A stretch of 64,000 bases of DNA from Algoriphagus aquaeductus (GTDB lineage: Bacteria; Bacteroidota; Bacteroidia; Cytophagales; Cyclobacteriaceae), in the NCBI RefSeq assembly GCF_003253485.1, contig NZ_QKTX01000020.1:1-64000 (forward strand), read 5' to 3'. Below, piece by piece: positions 44,485-53,117 of the stretch (position 1 is the stretch's first letter; every line of letters starts with the position of its first letter). The notes beneath the pieces were generated by a model. That model did no database searches. It saw only the letters and a list, made by a program, of their open reading frames with translations, and had not been told where the DNA came from. Both the position numbers and the translations under genes were made by a program.

Positions 44485-45627
44485 ATGAAAACTAGTATCC
44501 TCTTTTTTGTCAAAAAAGTAACAGGTAAAATCGACCATCTTAAGGGTAAAATCAGAGCGAAAGCAGGTAATTTCAGCTTTTCGAAGCTGGTTTGGGATTA
44601 TCCCATTCTATTCTTGGGTATTTTCTGGACGATTTACTTTTTGCTGGATCTGATGATCACAACGTGGGTATTGGATTTATCTATTGATGATTTTCTTATT
44701 CCTATTTTTCATTGGCTTGGTGGTTTTTTTACCATGGTAGTGTATATAGGTTTCGTATTGCCATTATTTTTTAAGCAAAAAAGACGAATCCTAGCCTTGA
44801 ATATTCTTGCTATATCGGCGGCAGGATTTATCATGCTGAAATTTGGATTAACCGAAGCCTTTAAAGCCATAGAAAGGATATCGATTGCTTTTATAGTCTA
44901 TGAAAGTTTAAGGCTCTTTCAATACCTGTTTGTGACCGGATTGTATTGGAAAATGATTCAGGACCTTGAGGTTCAAAAGCAGAATTTGAAATTGAAGTTC
45001 GAAATGGAAATATTGGAACTCGAAAGGAGAGCCATGAAAATGAGCCCTCATTTTTTTCTCAATACGCTAACCATTTCAATCCATGAGGCGACCAGGGCCA
45101 TACCCGAATTTTGGGATATCTACGGGGATTTGCTGAAACTCATCCGCTATTCATTTAAAGATTATAAGGCATCCAATTCCTTGCAGCATGAAGTTTCTGC
45201 CGTAGCGTGCTTTTTTAGGTGTCAATCTAAGAGATTTGAAAAGATGGCTGTTGACTTCCAATGTAGCGTACCTCGGGAAATTGCCAAAACTCTCCCTTTC
45301 CCCAAATTATGTCTCTTGACAGCCATAGAGAACCTTTTTTTTTACGGAGTTTATGAGGATCCTGAAAGTCCGGCATTGGTTAGTATTGATTTGAATACAG
45401 TTAATCCGAAAGTGCCTTTTCTTTCATTTAAGATTTCCAATAAAATCGATGCCAGCAAATCTGAACAAGGGCATGGGTTTGGGCTAAATGCGCTGAAAAA
45501 TATCATGAAATCCCAATTTGGGAAGAATTTTGAGATGAAAATAGAGGAAAAAGATCTGCATTATTCACTTCAAATGACTGTATGTTATGCAAACTCAACC
45601 TATCCTGAAGATCGGACTTGTGGATGA
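44485..45627 (+). CDS. LytS/YehU-like sensor histidine kinase
   Basis: The product has 380 residues from the ATG at 44485; a start at 44452 would add 11 residues. Three to four membrane helices (about 40-140) precede a coiled-coil linker (LKLKFEMEILELERRAMKM) and the His_kinase domain with the phosphoacceptor in SPHFFLNTLTISIHEA. The N box is IENLFFYG and the G box GHGFGLNALKN. It overlaps the response-regulator gene by 41 bases. The ligand is unknown. It is encoded facing the dehydratase gene and may control that locus or the neighbouring accessory genes. Confidence 0.82.
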   Translation: MKTSILFFVKKVTGKIDHLKGKIRAKAGNFSFSKLVWDYPILFLGIFWTIYFLLDLMITTWVLDLSIDDFLIPIFHWLGGFFTMVVYIGFVLPLFFKQKRRILALNILAISAAGFIMLKFGLTEAFKAIERISIAFIVYESLRLFQYLFVTGLYWKMIQDLEVQKQNLKLKFEMEILELERRAMKMSPHFFLNTLTISIHEATRAIPEFWDIYGDLLKLIRYSFKDYKASNSLQHEVSAVACFFRCQSKRFEKMAVDFQCSVPREIAKTLPFPKLCLLTAIENLFFYGVYEDPESPALVSIDLNTVNPKVPFLSFKISNKIDASKSEQGHGFGLNALKNIMKSQFGKNFEMKIEEKDLHYSLQMTVCYANSTYPEDRTCG

Positions 45628-46321
45628 TGAACAAGGCCAGTTGGATTACCTGACAAATTTGATATCCAGAAATGAAGGGTATGAAGTAGCTTTTGCCAGT
45701 ACGCAGCCTCTGGAAGCGCTCCAATGGATTCAAAACAATCCCATAGATATTCTGATCCTCGATTTAATTATGCCCAAACTCGGCGGCTTAGAGTTGGCCA
45801 AAAGGATTCAGGGTCTGCAAATTCCCATTATTATTTGTTCGGCGCATGGGGATTTGGCCCTGGAAGGCTATAAAATCAAAGCCTTAAGCTTTCTGGAGAA
45901 ACCCTCTTCTCCGACCGATTTGACTGATGCTTTGGAGTATGCCAGAGAAATGTCTGAAAAGTTCAAATTGCACAGAAAGGTTTTTCAGGAAAATGTAATT
46001 GTAATAGGCAATAATAAGACGCTCGAAAAAGTGGTGATTCAAACTTCCGAGGTTTGTATTCTCGAGCAAAATGCGAAATTCACTAAAATCCATTTAATCA
46101 ATGGTCAAATAGTGGAGGTGAAACAAACGCTGGATACTACTCTTGGACAGATGAAGAGTTCGACTATGATGCGTGTCCATAAATCATTTGCCGTAAATGC
46201 AGCTTATCTTCATAAAGTAAAGGGCTATGAATGTGAGATGAAAAACGGAGTCACTGCAAGGATCAGCAGGTCCCACAAAAAGGAATTTTATAGGCAGATT
46301 GCCGATGGTTTCTCCATCTAG
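45587..46321 (+). CDS. LytTR-family response regulator
   Basis: The product has 244 residues. The receiver domain has the acidic pair D13/D14 (GLVDDEQG), phosphoacceptor D59 (ILILDLIMPKLGG) and the Lys of SFLEKPSSP. The C-terminal LytTR DNA-binding domain is seen as CILEQNAKFTKIHLINGQIV and MRVHKSFAVNAAYLHKVKGY. It pairs with the upstream LytS-like kinase. LytTR proteins bind direct repeats about 10 bp apart in promoter DNA. I did not find a clear site in the neighbouring promoters by eye. Confidence 0.88.
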   Translation: MQTQPILKIGLVDDEQGQLDYLTNLISRNEGYEVAFASTQPLEALQWIQNNPIDILILDLIMPKLGGLELAKRIQGLQIPIIICSAHGDLALEGYKIKALSFLEKPSSPTDLTDALEYAREMSEKFKLHRKVFQENVIVIGNNKTLEKVVIQTSEVCILEQNAKFTKIHLINGQIVEVKQTLDTTLGQMKSSTMMRVHKSFAVNAAYLHKVKGYECEMKNGVTARISRSHKKEFYRQIADGFSI

Positions 46322-46339
46322 ATCAATACTCCATATGGC

Positions 46340-48958
46340 TCAAATGACGGATTGAATATGTCTGGTAATTTGAGGATTGGGCTGAATCATTTGGATGAGC
46401 CAATCTTCATTTTCCAAGATTCCGCTTCTGCTCGAGCCATATCTCCTTTTTCCCAATTCCCGGTATATCCGATACCAAAGTTCCAGTTCATGAACCCTGG
46501 CATCCAATGGAAAAAATCTGTTGACCATCATGTGCATATGATTCATTAAGAATGTTTTGGAGTAGCTGTTCCAGATGAAAGGATGACTTCTGAGAATTTC
46601 AAGGTATTTCCGATCCTCGAAGCCAAAAGATGAGTAATTATTGAGGTAGCTGAATCTGAATTTAAACTCGCTGGTCAATTGATTTTTTTGTTCTTTACAC
46701 AACCATTTGAAGTACTCAAAAAATATCTCAGCCTTATCTAAGGAATAAATTATCCAAATCCATAAACCGGTTAAAAAATTCAGTTTTTGCTGCTGAGGTA
46801 TGAGAAGATTGATATTGTAATCCGGGTGAAACCGGAATAGAAATTCACTTTCCAAACAAAAAAGTTTTTCCGATTTGGCATAATCCTCAAAACCATATTT
46901 TTCAGTTTCCGGAAAATAATGGGCTTTAGTCCAGGTAATCTCTTCCAGGTCGAGATGGCAGGTCAGGGATAACAAAAATTTTGACGTTTTCTTGGGCGTA
47001 TAAATCCTCAATCGGATTTCATGTTCGGTCGATTTTTGGTAAACCAAGTAATACCACTTCGCCTTATACTTGAAACCTTCTATATGAAAATAGTCCCGAA
47101 TGTATTCAAGTGTTTCCAACAGATCGGAATAGGGAGTTTTTAAAATCAGATAAATCCAATTCGGGTCTGAAAAATAAATGGGATTAAAAGGAGTTTGGAT
47201 CGGTAGATGATCAATTTTCTGGGTGTGCCGATAGATGAATTGTGGAAATAGCGGAACCCTACTGGAATTGGAAATCAGGTCAGATTCAATCCACGGTGCT
47301 TCATTTAGGGTCAACTCTCCAGATCGATTGAGCTCTTGCCAAAGAATTTCCTGATCTGTCGGAATTTCTTTTTCAAGCAACAATTCCCGGTCCTCTATGC
47401 CTGCCAAAAATCTGCCCGGGATCTCTGTCTGCTCCAAATGGAATAGGAAAGAATCCTTGGTCTTAAAGGAAGATCGTGCCAGCTTCCAGGATTTTGGCTG
47501 AATGATCAAATCTCCCCATTTAAGTTCTAAACCTGTTCCCAAATTTTTTCCATTTGGTGTATAAGCTAAAAATTTGTAATGATCCTGTAGCGCAATTTGC
47601 CAGAGTAGCTTCATTAGTGGATGTGTGATCTGATCTCCATGAAGCGGGTGAAGGACTACTGGGATAATTTCCTTTTTACATTGATGGTGCAAAAGGTAAA
47701 TCCTGTCTCCCTCGGCTCCTAGCCAAATATCATCCAGTCCAATCTGTTTTTCTGAGACTTTGGGTAGGGGACTGATTTTCCAGTCAAACAATTCGGCTCC
47801 TTCGCAGATTGCCTGAACTTTTGGAGATTCAAAAAGATCCAATTGCGCAAAAATCAAATCCTTGGATGCATAGATGCTTTCTTTAAGCGTCTTTCCGTAA
47901 TCCTGAAAATAAGAATATTGGTTAAACCTTCCCAAATAAGCAAAAGGGCGATTGCAGACCATATTTTCAATGATCGGATTTCCATCTTTTCCAATTCTGA
48001 ATACAAGTTGAAGGTCATGAATACCTCTTGGTAAGCGTGCTTTGGGAACGAGCTTTTTTAGATCCAGTGAATCGGGAAGGTGATTTGGGATAGTGGCCTT
48101 AGGAGGAGGAGGTGTTTTTCCAAAAATCATCTGTTTCTCCAAAAAATCAGAATCAGATAAAAGAGCGTATAAACAGATTTGTCGGTCATCGTACCTATCC
48201 ACAAACCATTTGATGAAATCTTTGGTATAGGAATTTTTGGATTCCACAAACAAGCCTCCGGATTCAGCGATAAATTCATCCAAAACTTCTTTGACTTGAT
48301 AAGAAATGTGCATTTGGTCAGGAACTTCAGCATTGATGCTCTGGGCCACAGAAGAAGTATATTGGTGACTTGGATAGAAAAATCCGGTAGAAAGCAGCTC
48401 CTCCAGTTTCTCTTCATCCAGGTTTGGCTTTTTAAATTCTGGTTTTTTCCCTTGACAATCGACTGCAATGTTGTGGTATGCTATTGAAAGAAATTTGTCC
48501 AAAAAATCATTTTTTTCAATTTTGGATTGACACCATTTGGAAAGTCTCCTATCATAGGTTAACGCTTGATGATAACCAAATCTAAGGGTCAATCCCGGCA
48601 TGGGTATAAAAACCTGCTCTGCAAGTTTTCCATTCAAATTGTGAGAATTTAAAGGTTTGCTTTGATGAAAATGGGGATTAAGGGAAGGTGGTCCTTGCGT
48701 GGTTTTTGACCAAGATGCCAGTCCCATTCCAGCTAATTTGCCAAATGGAGTCGGACGAAATCTTCCTCTTATGAGGTATTTTCTCACCTTGAGCTGCAAT
48801 GGCTCGGGAAGAGAAGCATAGGATCTAAATGCTATTGAATTAAAAAGATCGGGGCTACTGACTTCAATTGCCGCTAAGATTTTGCTCCAGTTTTGTTCCA
48901 GTTGGTCAAGATCATTGATCTCAAAATCAAACAGTGGAATTCGGTATATCAGATTCAT
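46340..48958 (-). CDS. LanB-type lantibiotic dehydratase (class I lanthipeptide), apparently without partners
   Basis: The product has 872 residues from the ATG at 48958; a frame open to 49030 adds 24 unlikely residues. The N-terminal glutamylation domain has the signature YLIRGRFRPTPFGKLAGMGL (about 61-80). The C-terminal SpaB_C-type elimination domain covers about 640-872, with YFPETEKYGFEDYAKSEKLF and a closing MNHMHMMVNRFFPLDARVHE. LanB enzymes use glutamyl-tRNA to dehydrate Ser and Thr in a precursor peptide. No cyclase, transporter or Cys-rich precursor is seen next to it, so it is an orphan here or works on a distant peptide. It ends 18 bp from the response-regulator gene on the other strand. 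Confidence 0.82.
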   Translation of the reverse strand: MNLIYRIPLFDFEINDLDQLEQNWSKILAAIEVSSPDLFNSIAFRSYASLPEPLQLKVRKYLIRGRFRPTPFGKLAGMGLASWSKTTQGPPSLNPHFHQSKPLNSHNLNGKLAEQVFIPMPGLTLRFGYHQALTYDRRLSKWCQSKIEKNDFLDKFLSIAYHNIAVDCQGKKPEFKKPNLDEEKLEELLSTGFFYPSHQYTSSVAQSINAEVPDQMHISYQVKEVLDEFIAESGGLFVESKNSYTKDFIKWFVDRYDDRQICLYALLSDSDFLEKQMIFGKTPPPPKATIPNHLPDSLDLKKLVPKARLPRGIHDLQLVFRIGKDGNPIIENMVCNRPFAYLGRFNQYSYFQDYGKTLKESIYASKDLIFAQLDLFESPKVQAICEGAELFDWKISPLPKVSEKQIGLDDIWLGAEGDRIYLLHHQCKKEIIPVVLHPLHGDQITHPLMKLLWQIALQDHYKFLAYTPNGKNLGTGLELKWGDLIIQPKSWKLARSSFKTKDSFLFHLEQTEIPGRFLAGIEDRELLLEKEIPTDQEILWQELNRSGELTLNEAPWIESDLISNSSRVPLFPQFIYRHTQKIDHLPIQTPFNPIYFSDPNWIYLILKTPYSDLLETLEYIRDYFHIEGFKYKAKWYYLVYQKSTEHEIRLRIYTPKKTSKFLLSLTCHLDLEEITWTKAHYFPETEKYGFEDYAKSEKLFCLESEFLFRFHPDYNINLLIPQQQKLNFLTGLWIWIIYSLDKAEIFFEYFKWLCKEQKNQLTSEFKFRFSYLNNYSSFGFEDRKYLEILRSHPFIWNSYSKTFLMNHMHMMVNRFFPLDARVHELELWYRIYRELGKRRYGSSRSGILENEDWLIQMIQPNPQITRHIQSVI

Positions 48959-49414
48959 GGCCTTTCGTTTCCCCAATTCTAACCGAACGCTATTGTCTGA
49001 AAAAGCTAAAGGAAAAAACGGTTGCCTCAACGGAAAAATTGGTCTGTTAAGAGGTAATTTCTATCAAGAGTTAGCGTTCAGACTTTCTCCAAAGAATGCA
49101 TGATAGGATAGTCAGTTTGGATTAAGCAGTGACTAAATCCTTGTCCTGCTTTTCCAATTTTTAATTAAGAGTCCACAAATTCCACAGAATCCACCCACAT
49201 TTTGATTTTTAATTGGCTTGATCCAGTTTCGTAGCAAGCAATTGCAGGTAGTTGATCATCAGTCTGATGATCGAATATATCGCGAGCGATATCGGGTTAA
49301 AGCTTAGGAGCTTTTGGAGAGCGATAGGAGCAGGGCGGCTTCCAGGTCAGCCCTTGCATCCGCTGCTTTTTTGGACAATACAGAATTCGAAGACTCATAA
49401 ACAACTTACTCTTG
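48959..49414. other. Intergenic region upstream of the dehydratase
   Basis: No precursor-like peptide gene was found on either strand. The palindromic stretch ATATCGCGAGCGATAT lies at about 49277-49292. The rest shows short frames only. Confidence 0.4.
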
Positions 49415-49609
49415 ATGCAAACCAAACGGTGTGTAATCTATGCCAAGGATATCCAACGGATCACCGGGCGTAGTGTACGGTATAGTCATGAGGTGATCCG
49501 TAAAATCCGTCACCTGACCGAAAAATCGAAAGGCCAGTATGTGACCGTGGCGGAGTTCTCTGCATTTTCGGGAATATCCGAATCTGAGCTTTCGGCCTAC
49601 CTCAATTAA
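49415..49609 (+). CDS. Small DNA-binding-like protein, paralogue of the 43973 gene
   Basis: The product has 64 residues from the ATG at 49415, with a TTG one codon earlier. It reads MQTKRCVIYAKDIQRITGRS, then VRYSHEVIRKIRHLTEKSKG and TVAEFSAFSGISESELSAYL. It shares the whole plan with the 78-residue protein 5.4 kb upstream but lacks the basic tail and A-run. It stands ahead of the DUF6266/DUF5675 group and may regulate it. Confidence 0.65.
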   Translation: MQTKRCVIYAKDIQRITGRSVRYSHEVIRKIRHLTEKSKGQYVTVAEFSAFSGISESELSAYLN

Positions 49610-49850
49610 GTTGATTCCCCCAGCTAATCCAAGGCAGTCTACATTCAAAGTCTAGAGTAACTGCAGGGAGTCTTACATTTCCTTCGGGGATTGTACCGTC
49701 TCCCTACCTCCTGGATTCGGTCCGGGTATTGCCTCAGGCAATAAAATCCCGGTAAACAGACGGTAACCAAACCGTAAAATCGTCAGGGCCGCTGTAGGGC
49801 GACTACCCATTTACTATCCATCTGTTAAAACTTACAACTGACTACGAATT

Positions 49851-50510
49851 ATGGCAATTTTAAATCATCCTTTTCTGGGCCAGATCTCAGGCAAACTGGG
49901 CAATCTGGTCATTTATCAGCTCAACGGAACCACCATTGTCCGGGAGAAGCCGCATTGGAAAAAGAGTTATCAGCCCACCACACTTCAGCTGCTGTATCAG
50001 CAAAAATTCAAGAAAGCGACCGAAGGACTGCGACCGCTGGGCAAATTGCTCGACCGGGGGTATGGGGAGTTAATTACCCCCACCCGTAAAGGCTTTCATC
50101 TTGCCCTGTCCCATACCCTAAAATCAGCCATGGTAGAGACCGAAGACGAGCCCAGGGTCAATTTTGAAGCGGTTTTAATTTCGACAGGTTTTGTTTCTCC
50201 CTTTGAAAATTACCGTTTGGAGTGGCTTGAAGCAGGTAAAATCCAGCTTCACTGGGAGTTTCGGGGCAATTACGGGAATGCCAGAGACACTGACCAGACC
50301 TGGATTGTCCTGTATAATCCTGACCAGGGCATTGTAGAGGAGTACCGGGAGTCGGTGTTTCGGAGAAGCCAGTCCCAAGAAGTTTTGTTATCTCCCAGAA
50401 TAGACCTTTCCGGGGCATTTATTTACCTGTCTTTTTATCGAAAACTCAGGAATGAAAAACTGAGGTTTTCAAACTCGGTCTGTATCAATCTGGCAACCAA
50501 CACAGGCTGA
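49851..50510 (+). CDS. DUF6266 family protein
   Basis: The product has 219 residues. The start AILNHPFLGQISGKLGNLVI followed by NGTTIVREKPHWKKSYQPTT fits the DUF6266 pattern, in which a GxSGKxGxxV turn begins a repeat-like N-terminal part. The C-terminal half is a beta-rich domain (KIQLHWEFRGNYGNARDTDQ). No signal peptide is present. The family is confined mainly to Bacteroidota and has no known function; the next gene has the same plan, so the two are probably distant paralogues. Phage- or tailocin-related structure is one possibility. Confidence 0.7.
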   Translation: MAILNHPFLGQISGKLGNLVIYQLNGTTIVREKPHWKKSYQPTTLQLLYQQKFKKATEGLRPLGKLLDRGYGELITPTRKGFHLALSHTLKSAMVETEDEPRVNFEAVLISTGFVSPFENYRLEWLEAGKIQLHWEFRGNYGNARDTDQTWIVLYNPDQGIVEEYRESVFRRSQSQEVLLSPRIDLSGAFIYLSFYRKLRNEKLRFSNSVCINLATNTG

Positions 50511-50545
50511 AGCAAAGGGAGGAGAAATCCCCAAACGATGAATAT

Positions 50546-50582
50546 AAAGGGTCGGAAATAAGTATTCCGGCCTTTTCTTTTT
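50546..50582 (+). terminator. Intrinsic terminator after the DUF6266 gene
   Basis: AAGGGTCGGAA and TTCCGGCCTT form an imperfect stem, followed by a T-rich run, 36 bases after the stop. Confidence 0.75.
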
Positions 50583-50713
50583 CCCCTAATCTACTTAAAA
50601 CCAGTGCGAGAAGTGGTAAAAAGTGCAGAAAACGGCAAGGAATGCATGTTTGGTTGAAACTTGATTTTTGGCCTTTCATCTTGGAGGTATGTTTCACTAA
50701 AACCCATTTAACT

Positions 50714-51460
50714 ATGGCAAAACAGACGAGTATAATCACACTGAAGGGGAGAGTCGGGAGACTGTCCTTCTACAAGACCCGAGACGGCTACCTCGCCCGG
50801 GAAAAGGGAGGGGTGGAAAAATCCAGGATCATGAATGATCCGAGGTATGCCCGAACCCGGGAAAACATGCGCGAGTTTGCAGACAATGCCAATTCCACCA
50901 AGTTGGTGAAAGATGCCCTTCGTACGGTGACCACCAAGGTGAGCGATCAGCGCTTGGGCTTGCGGCTAAATCAACGGCTGATGAAAGTGCTCAAGTCGGA
51001 TGAGATCAGTATCCGTGGGGAGCGCAAGGTGAAAAACGGCAACTGGGATTTGTTGGGCGGAATGGAACTGAACATCCGTGCTTCGCTGACCAAAACCCTG
51101 CTCTTTCAAATCCAGCCGGTGGACTCAGCGGCGACCTGGGAAATTCAGATTCCGGCATTTCTGCCCACCAATGAGATAGCTTATCCGGTGGAAGCACAGG
51201 GGTTTAAAATCACCGCCACGGGCGTGGGTTTGGATTTTGACGCCAATACCCGCTCTATCCAGACTTCGGCGACTCCCATTCTTCCGGTATCGGTTCCGAT
51301 GGAAGCTACGGTGCTTTCCATTGATAAGTCCCAGTTGAGTGGCACCCATTTCCTGTTTGTGCTGAGCGTAGAGTTTTACCTCAATGTCAATCAGGAGGAT
51401 TATCACCTGAACAACGGGGATTACAATGCGGGTCAAATCCTAGGGGTAAGTAAAACCTGA
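50714..51460 (+). CDS. DUF6266-like protein, second copy
   Basis: The product has 248 residues from the ATG at 50714; the frame is open to 50642 but the extra part spans an intergenic region. It reads IITLKGRVGRLSFYKTRDGY, then REKGGVEKSRIMNDPRYART, and RTVTTKVSDQRLGLRLNQRL. The GRVGRLSFYK turn is equivalent to GKLGNLVIYQ in the upstream protein. The C-terminal half is beta-rich. It starts the operon that continues with the DUF5675 gene four bases later. Function is unknown. Confidence 0.65.
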   Translation: MAKQTSIITLKGRVGRLSFYKTRDGYLAREKGGVEKSRIMNDPRYARTRENMREFADNANSTKLVKDALRTVTTKVSDQRLGLRLNQRLMKVLKSDEISIRGERKVKNGNWDLLGGMELNIRASLTKTLLFQIQPVDSAATWEIQIPAFLPTNEIAYPVEAQGFKITATGVGLDFDANTRSIQTSATPILPVSVPMEATVLSIDKSQLSGTHFLFVLSVEFYLNVNQEDYHLNNGDYNAGQILGVSKT

Positions 51461-51464
51461 GCTG

Positions 51465-51893
51465 ATGCGATTGCTTCTCAAACGTAGATACACTCCCCGG
51501 GGCACTCCGGGGAGGCTTTACCTGGGACATCGCCCACTCTGCCTGATGCGGGAAGCTCCCAAGGCCTGCTATGGCGGGGAGCATAGCTGCCTGAGCGAGG
51601 GCGTGTATGAGCTCCAGCCGGAACATAGCGAAGCGGAGGGTTGGATGATCCGGGTAGGGAAACAGGGCTGGATCAAATCCCTGGGCCCGGATCATCTTCC
51701 GACCTCCGGAATCATGGCCCCCGTGACCTGCTATCGGGCAGAGGGTAGACCCTTGTTTACCCGCTTGGCTTTTCAGCGCTTGTTCGATGAACTGGGCTGC
51801 TGTTGGGAGCGGGGAGAAGTAGTGGAGTTGCAGGTAGTGTCTGTGGGAGTTCCTTACCTCAGGGAATCATGCCGGATACCCTCGTACTCCTAG
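51465..51893 (+). CDS. DUF5675 family protein
   Basis: The product has 142 residues. The central part HSCLSEGVYELQPEHSEAEG followed by GWMIRVGKQGWIKSLGPDHL matches the DUF5675 layout (cLpeGxY, then a GW and an I-x-P-like segment). It is Cys-rich for a cytoplasmic protein (five Cys). The family occurs in phages and bacteria, often beside holin-like genes, as here, so a role in lysis or tail assembly is plausible. It overlaps the next gene by 25 bases. Confidence 0.65.
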   Translation: MRLLLKRRYTPRGTPGRLYLGHRPLCLMREAPKACYGGEHSCLSEGVYELQPEHSEAEGWMIRVGKQGWIKSLGPDHLPTSGIMAPVTCYRAEGRPLFTRLAFQRLFDELGCCWERGEVVELQVVSVGVPYLRESCRIPSYS

Positions 51894-52096
51894 GTTGGGT
51901 AGGAGCGATCTTATCGCTGTTACTCTCGGTGATCGCCTATTTTCTGAAGTTGTTGATCCAGGACTTCAGGCAAATCAGGGATCAGTTTCAGGTGCTGAAA
52001 GAAGCAGTGGTCCGACTGGAAAGCCAGCAGGAATGGGTTAGGTCTTTTCTGGGCAAAGGAGCTGTTTCGAGAAGCCTGAAGAGAACTAGTATCTAG
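51869..52096 (+). CDS. Small holin-like membrane protein with coiled-coil tail
   Basis: The product has 75 residues from the ATG at 51869. One N-terminal membrane helix (LVLLGWVGAILSLLLSVIAY) is followed by an amphipathic helix likely to form a coiled coil (DFRQIRDQFQVLKEAVVRLE). The last codons (RTSI) and the TAG stop are supplied by the tandem repeat that begins at 52085, so the original C-terminus may have differed. It overlaps the DUF5675 gene, indicating coupled translation. Confidence 0.6.
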   Translation: MPDTLVLLGWVGAILSLLLSVIAYFLKLLIQDFRQIRDQFQVLKEAVVRLESQQEWVRSFLGKGAVSRSLKRTSI

Positions 52097-52208
52097 TATC
52101 TAGTATCAAGTAGCTAGTATCAAGAAGCGAGAGGCAAGAAGCAAGAGCCAAATCTCTAATCTCTTAATCTCTTATCTCTTAATCTCAAATCTCAAATCTC
52201 AAATTTTA
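52085..52208. repeat. Two adjacent low-complexity arrays (CTAGTATC and TCTCTTAA types)
   Basis: 52085-52150 holds drifting units of CTAGTATC and CAAGAAGC type. 52150-52208 holds drifting 7-9 base units such as TCTCTTAA and TCTCAAA. Together they fill the gap between two small membrane protein genes. Confidence 0.75.
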
Positions 52209-52218
52209 AATCAAAACA

Positions 52219-52473
52219 ATGAACACACTCCAAGAACTCCAATACCGGGCCGTTGCGCCCACGCCTCCTTTCTTCCAAAAGTTGAAGAGAGTGGGATTGA
52301 TCATCGCAGCCGTAGGAATAGCCGTGGTCACCGCTCCGGGATTCGTTCCCGAGCTGGTGCAGTCCATCGCAGGCTACGCCATCACGGCAGGGACTATCCT
52401 GGTCAGCATTTGTCAGTTGACCGTGGATGAAGCCCGACTCGAGGATAAGCTCCTCTCGGGAATACACCATTAA
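52219..52473 (+). CDS. Small two-helix membrane protein
   Basis: The product has 84 residues. Two hydrophobic helices (RVGLIIAAVGIAVVTAPGF and IAGYAITAGTILVSICQL) are joined by a short turn, with a polar N-terminus and a charged end (TVDEARLEDKLLSG). The size and topology resemble holins. It closes the DUF6266/DUF5675 group and is followed by a terminator. Function is inferred only from topology and neighbours. Confidence 0.6.
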   Translation: MNTLQELQYRAVAPTPPFFQKLKRVGLIIAAVGIAVVTAPGFVPELVQSIAGYAITAGTILVSICQLTVDEARLEDKLLSGIHH

Positions 52474-52490
52474 CCAAACAGACCCAATAC

Positions 52491-52523
52491 AAAACCCGGA
52501 CAGGCTTCCTGTACGGGTTTTTT
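52491..52523 (+). terminator. Intrinsic terminator after the holin-like gene
   Basis: AAAACCCG and CGGGTTTT enclose an inner ACAGG/CCTGT stem, followed by a T-run. Confidence 0.85.
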
Positions 52524-53040
52524 CTAAAGGTTTAATGTATTCCCCTTAAAAAAAGTACTTCAGATAGATGCTTTTCCATTTTTTGGGTTTTCCTAAAACC
52601 ATCCTTTTTCAACTAGGTTGAAAATGGGACTCATTTTCTGGAAATATGGATCCAACAATTGGGAATATGATTTTGGTCAGAATAATTGACCGGAAATGCA
52701 ATGTTCTGGCAACAAACTCTAAGTAATAACCTAATGGGATATGCTCAGACAACTATGAAAAATTCTCTAATTGAATAGAGGTATTGGATTTTAGTATAAA
52801 ATACTAATTTTTTTTCTTGATAATTATTAAGAAAAAATAGTGTTTATCCATGAAAATATCATAAAAATGTTCTTAAATTTTTTTGTGTTTGAATTTTCAA
52901 AAATTTTTTTTCAATAAACTCAAAAAACTTATTTCATCAAACAATAATCAGGATGTCCTAAAGAAAAAATATTTCGTCACGCTTTAAATTCGGTTTATTT
53001 CAAAATTTTATTTTGAATAATAAAAAAAATAACAAATTTC
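52524..53040. other. AT-rich leader region before the RHS locus
   Basis: This stretch is strongly AT-rich with several poly-T and poly-A runs (52810-53035) and no coding frame. It probably holds the RHS promoter; no TAnnTTTG with a good -33 partner stood out. Confidence 0.4.
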
Positions 53041-53060
53041 AATACCCTATATCGGGTATT
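53041..53060. repeat. Box A-like palindrome upstream of the RHS gene
   Basis: AATACCC, TATATC, GGGTATT, then a T-run. It is the same arrangement as the island boxes and lies 58 bp before the RHS start, where it could act as a leader terminator. Confidence 0.55.
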
Positions 53061-53117
53061 TTTTATTTTATAGTTTTTGCTGAATTTTTGACATCAGAAT
53101 TGTTAACCTTTTGTTTT

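Noticed and set aside
52085-52208. Possible CRISPR or iteron origin
   Set aside because: Units of 7-9 bases drift in sequence with no unique spacers, and no replication gene is adjacent.
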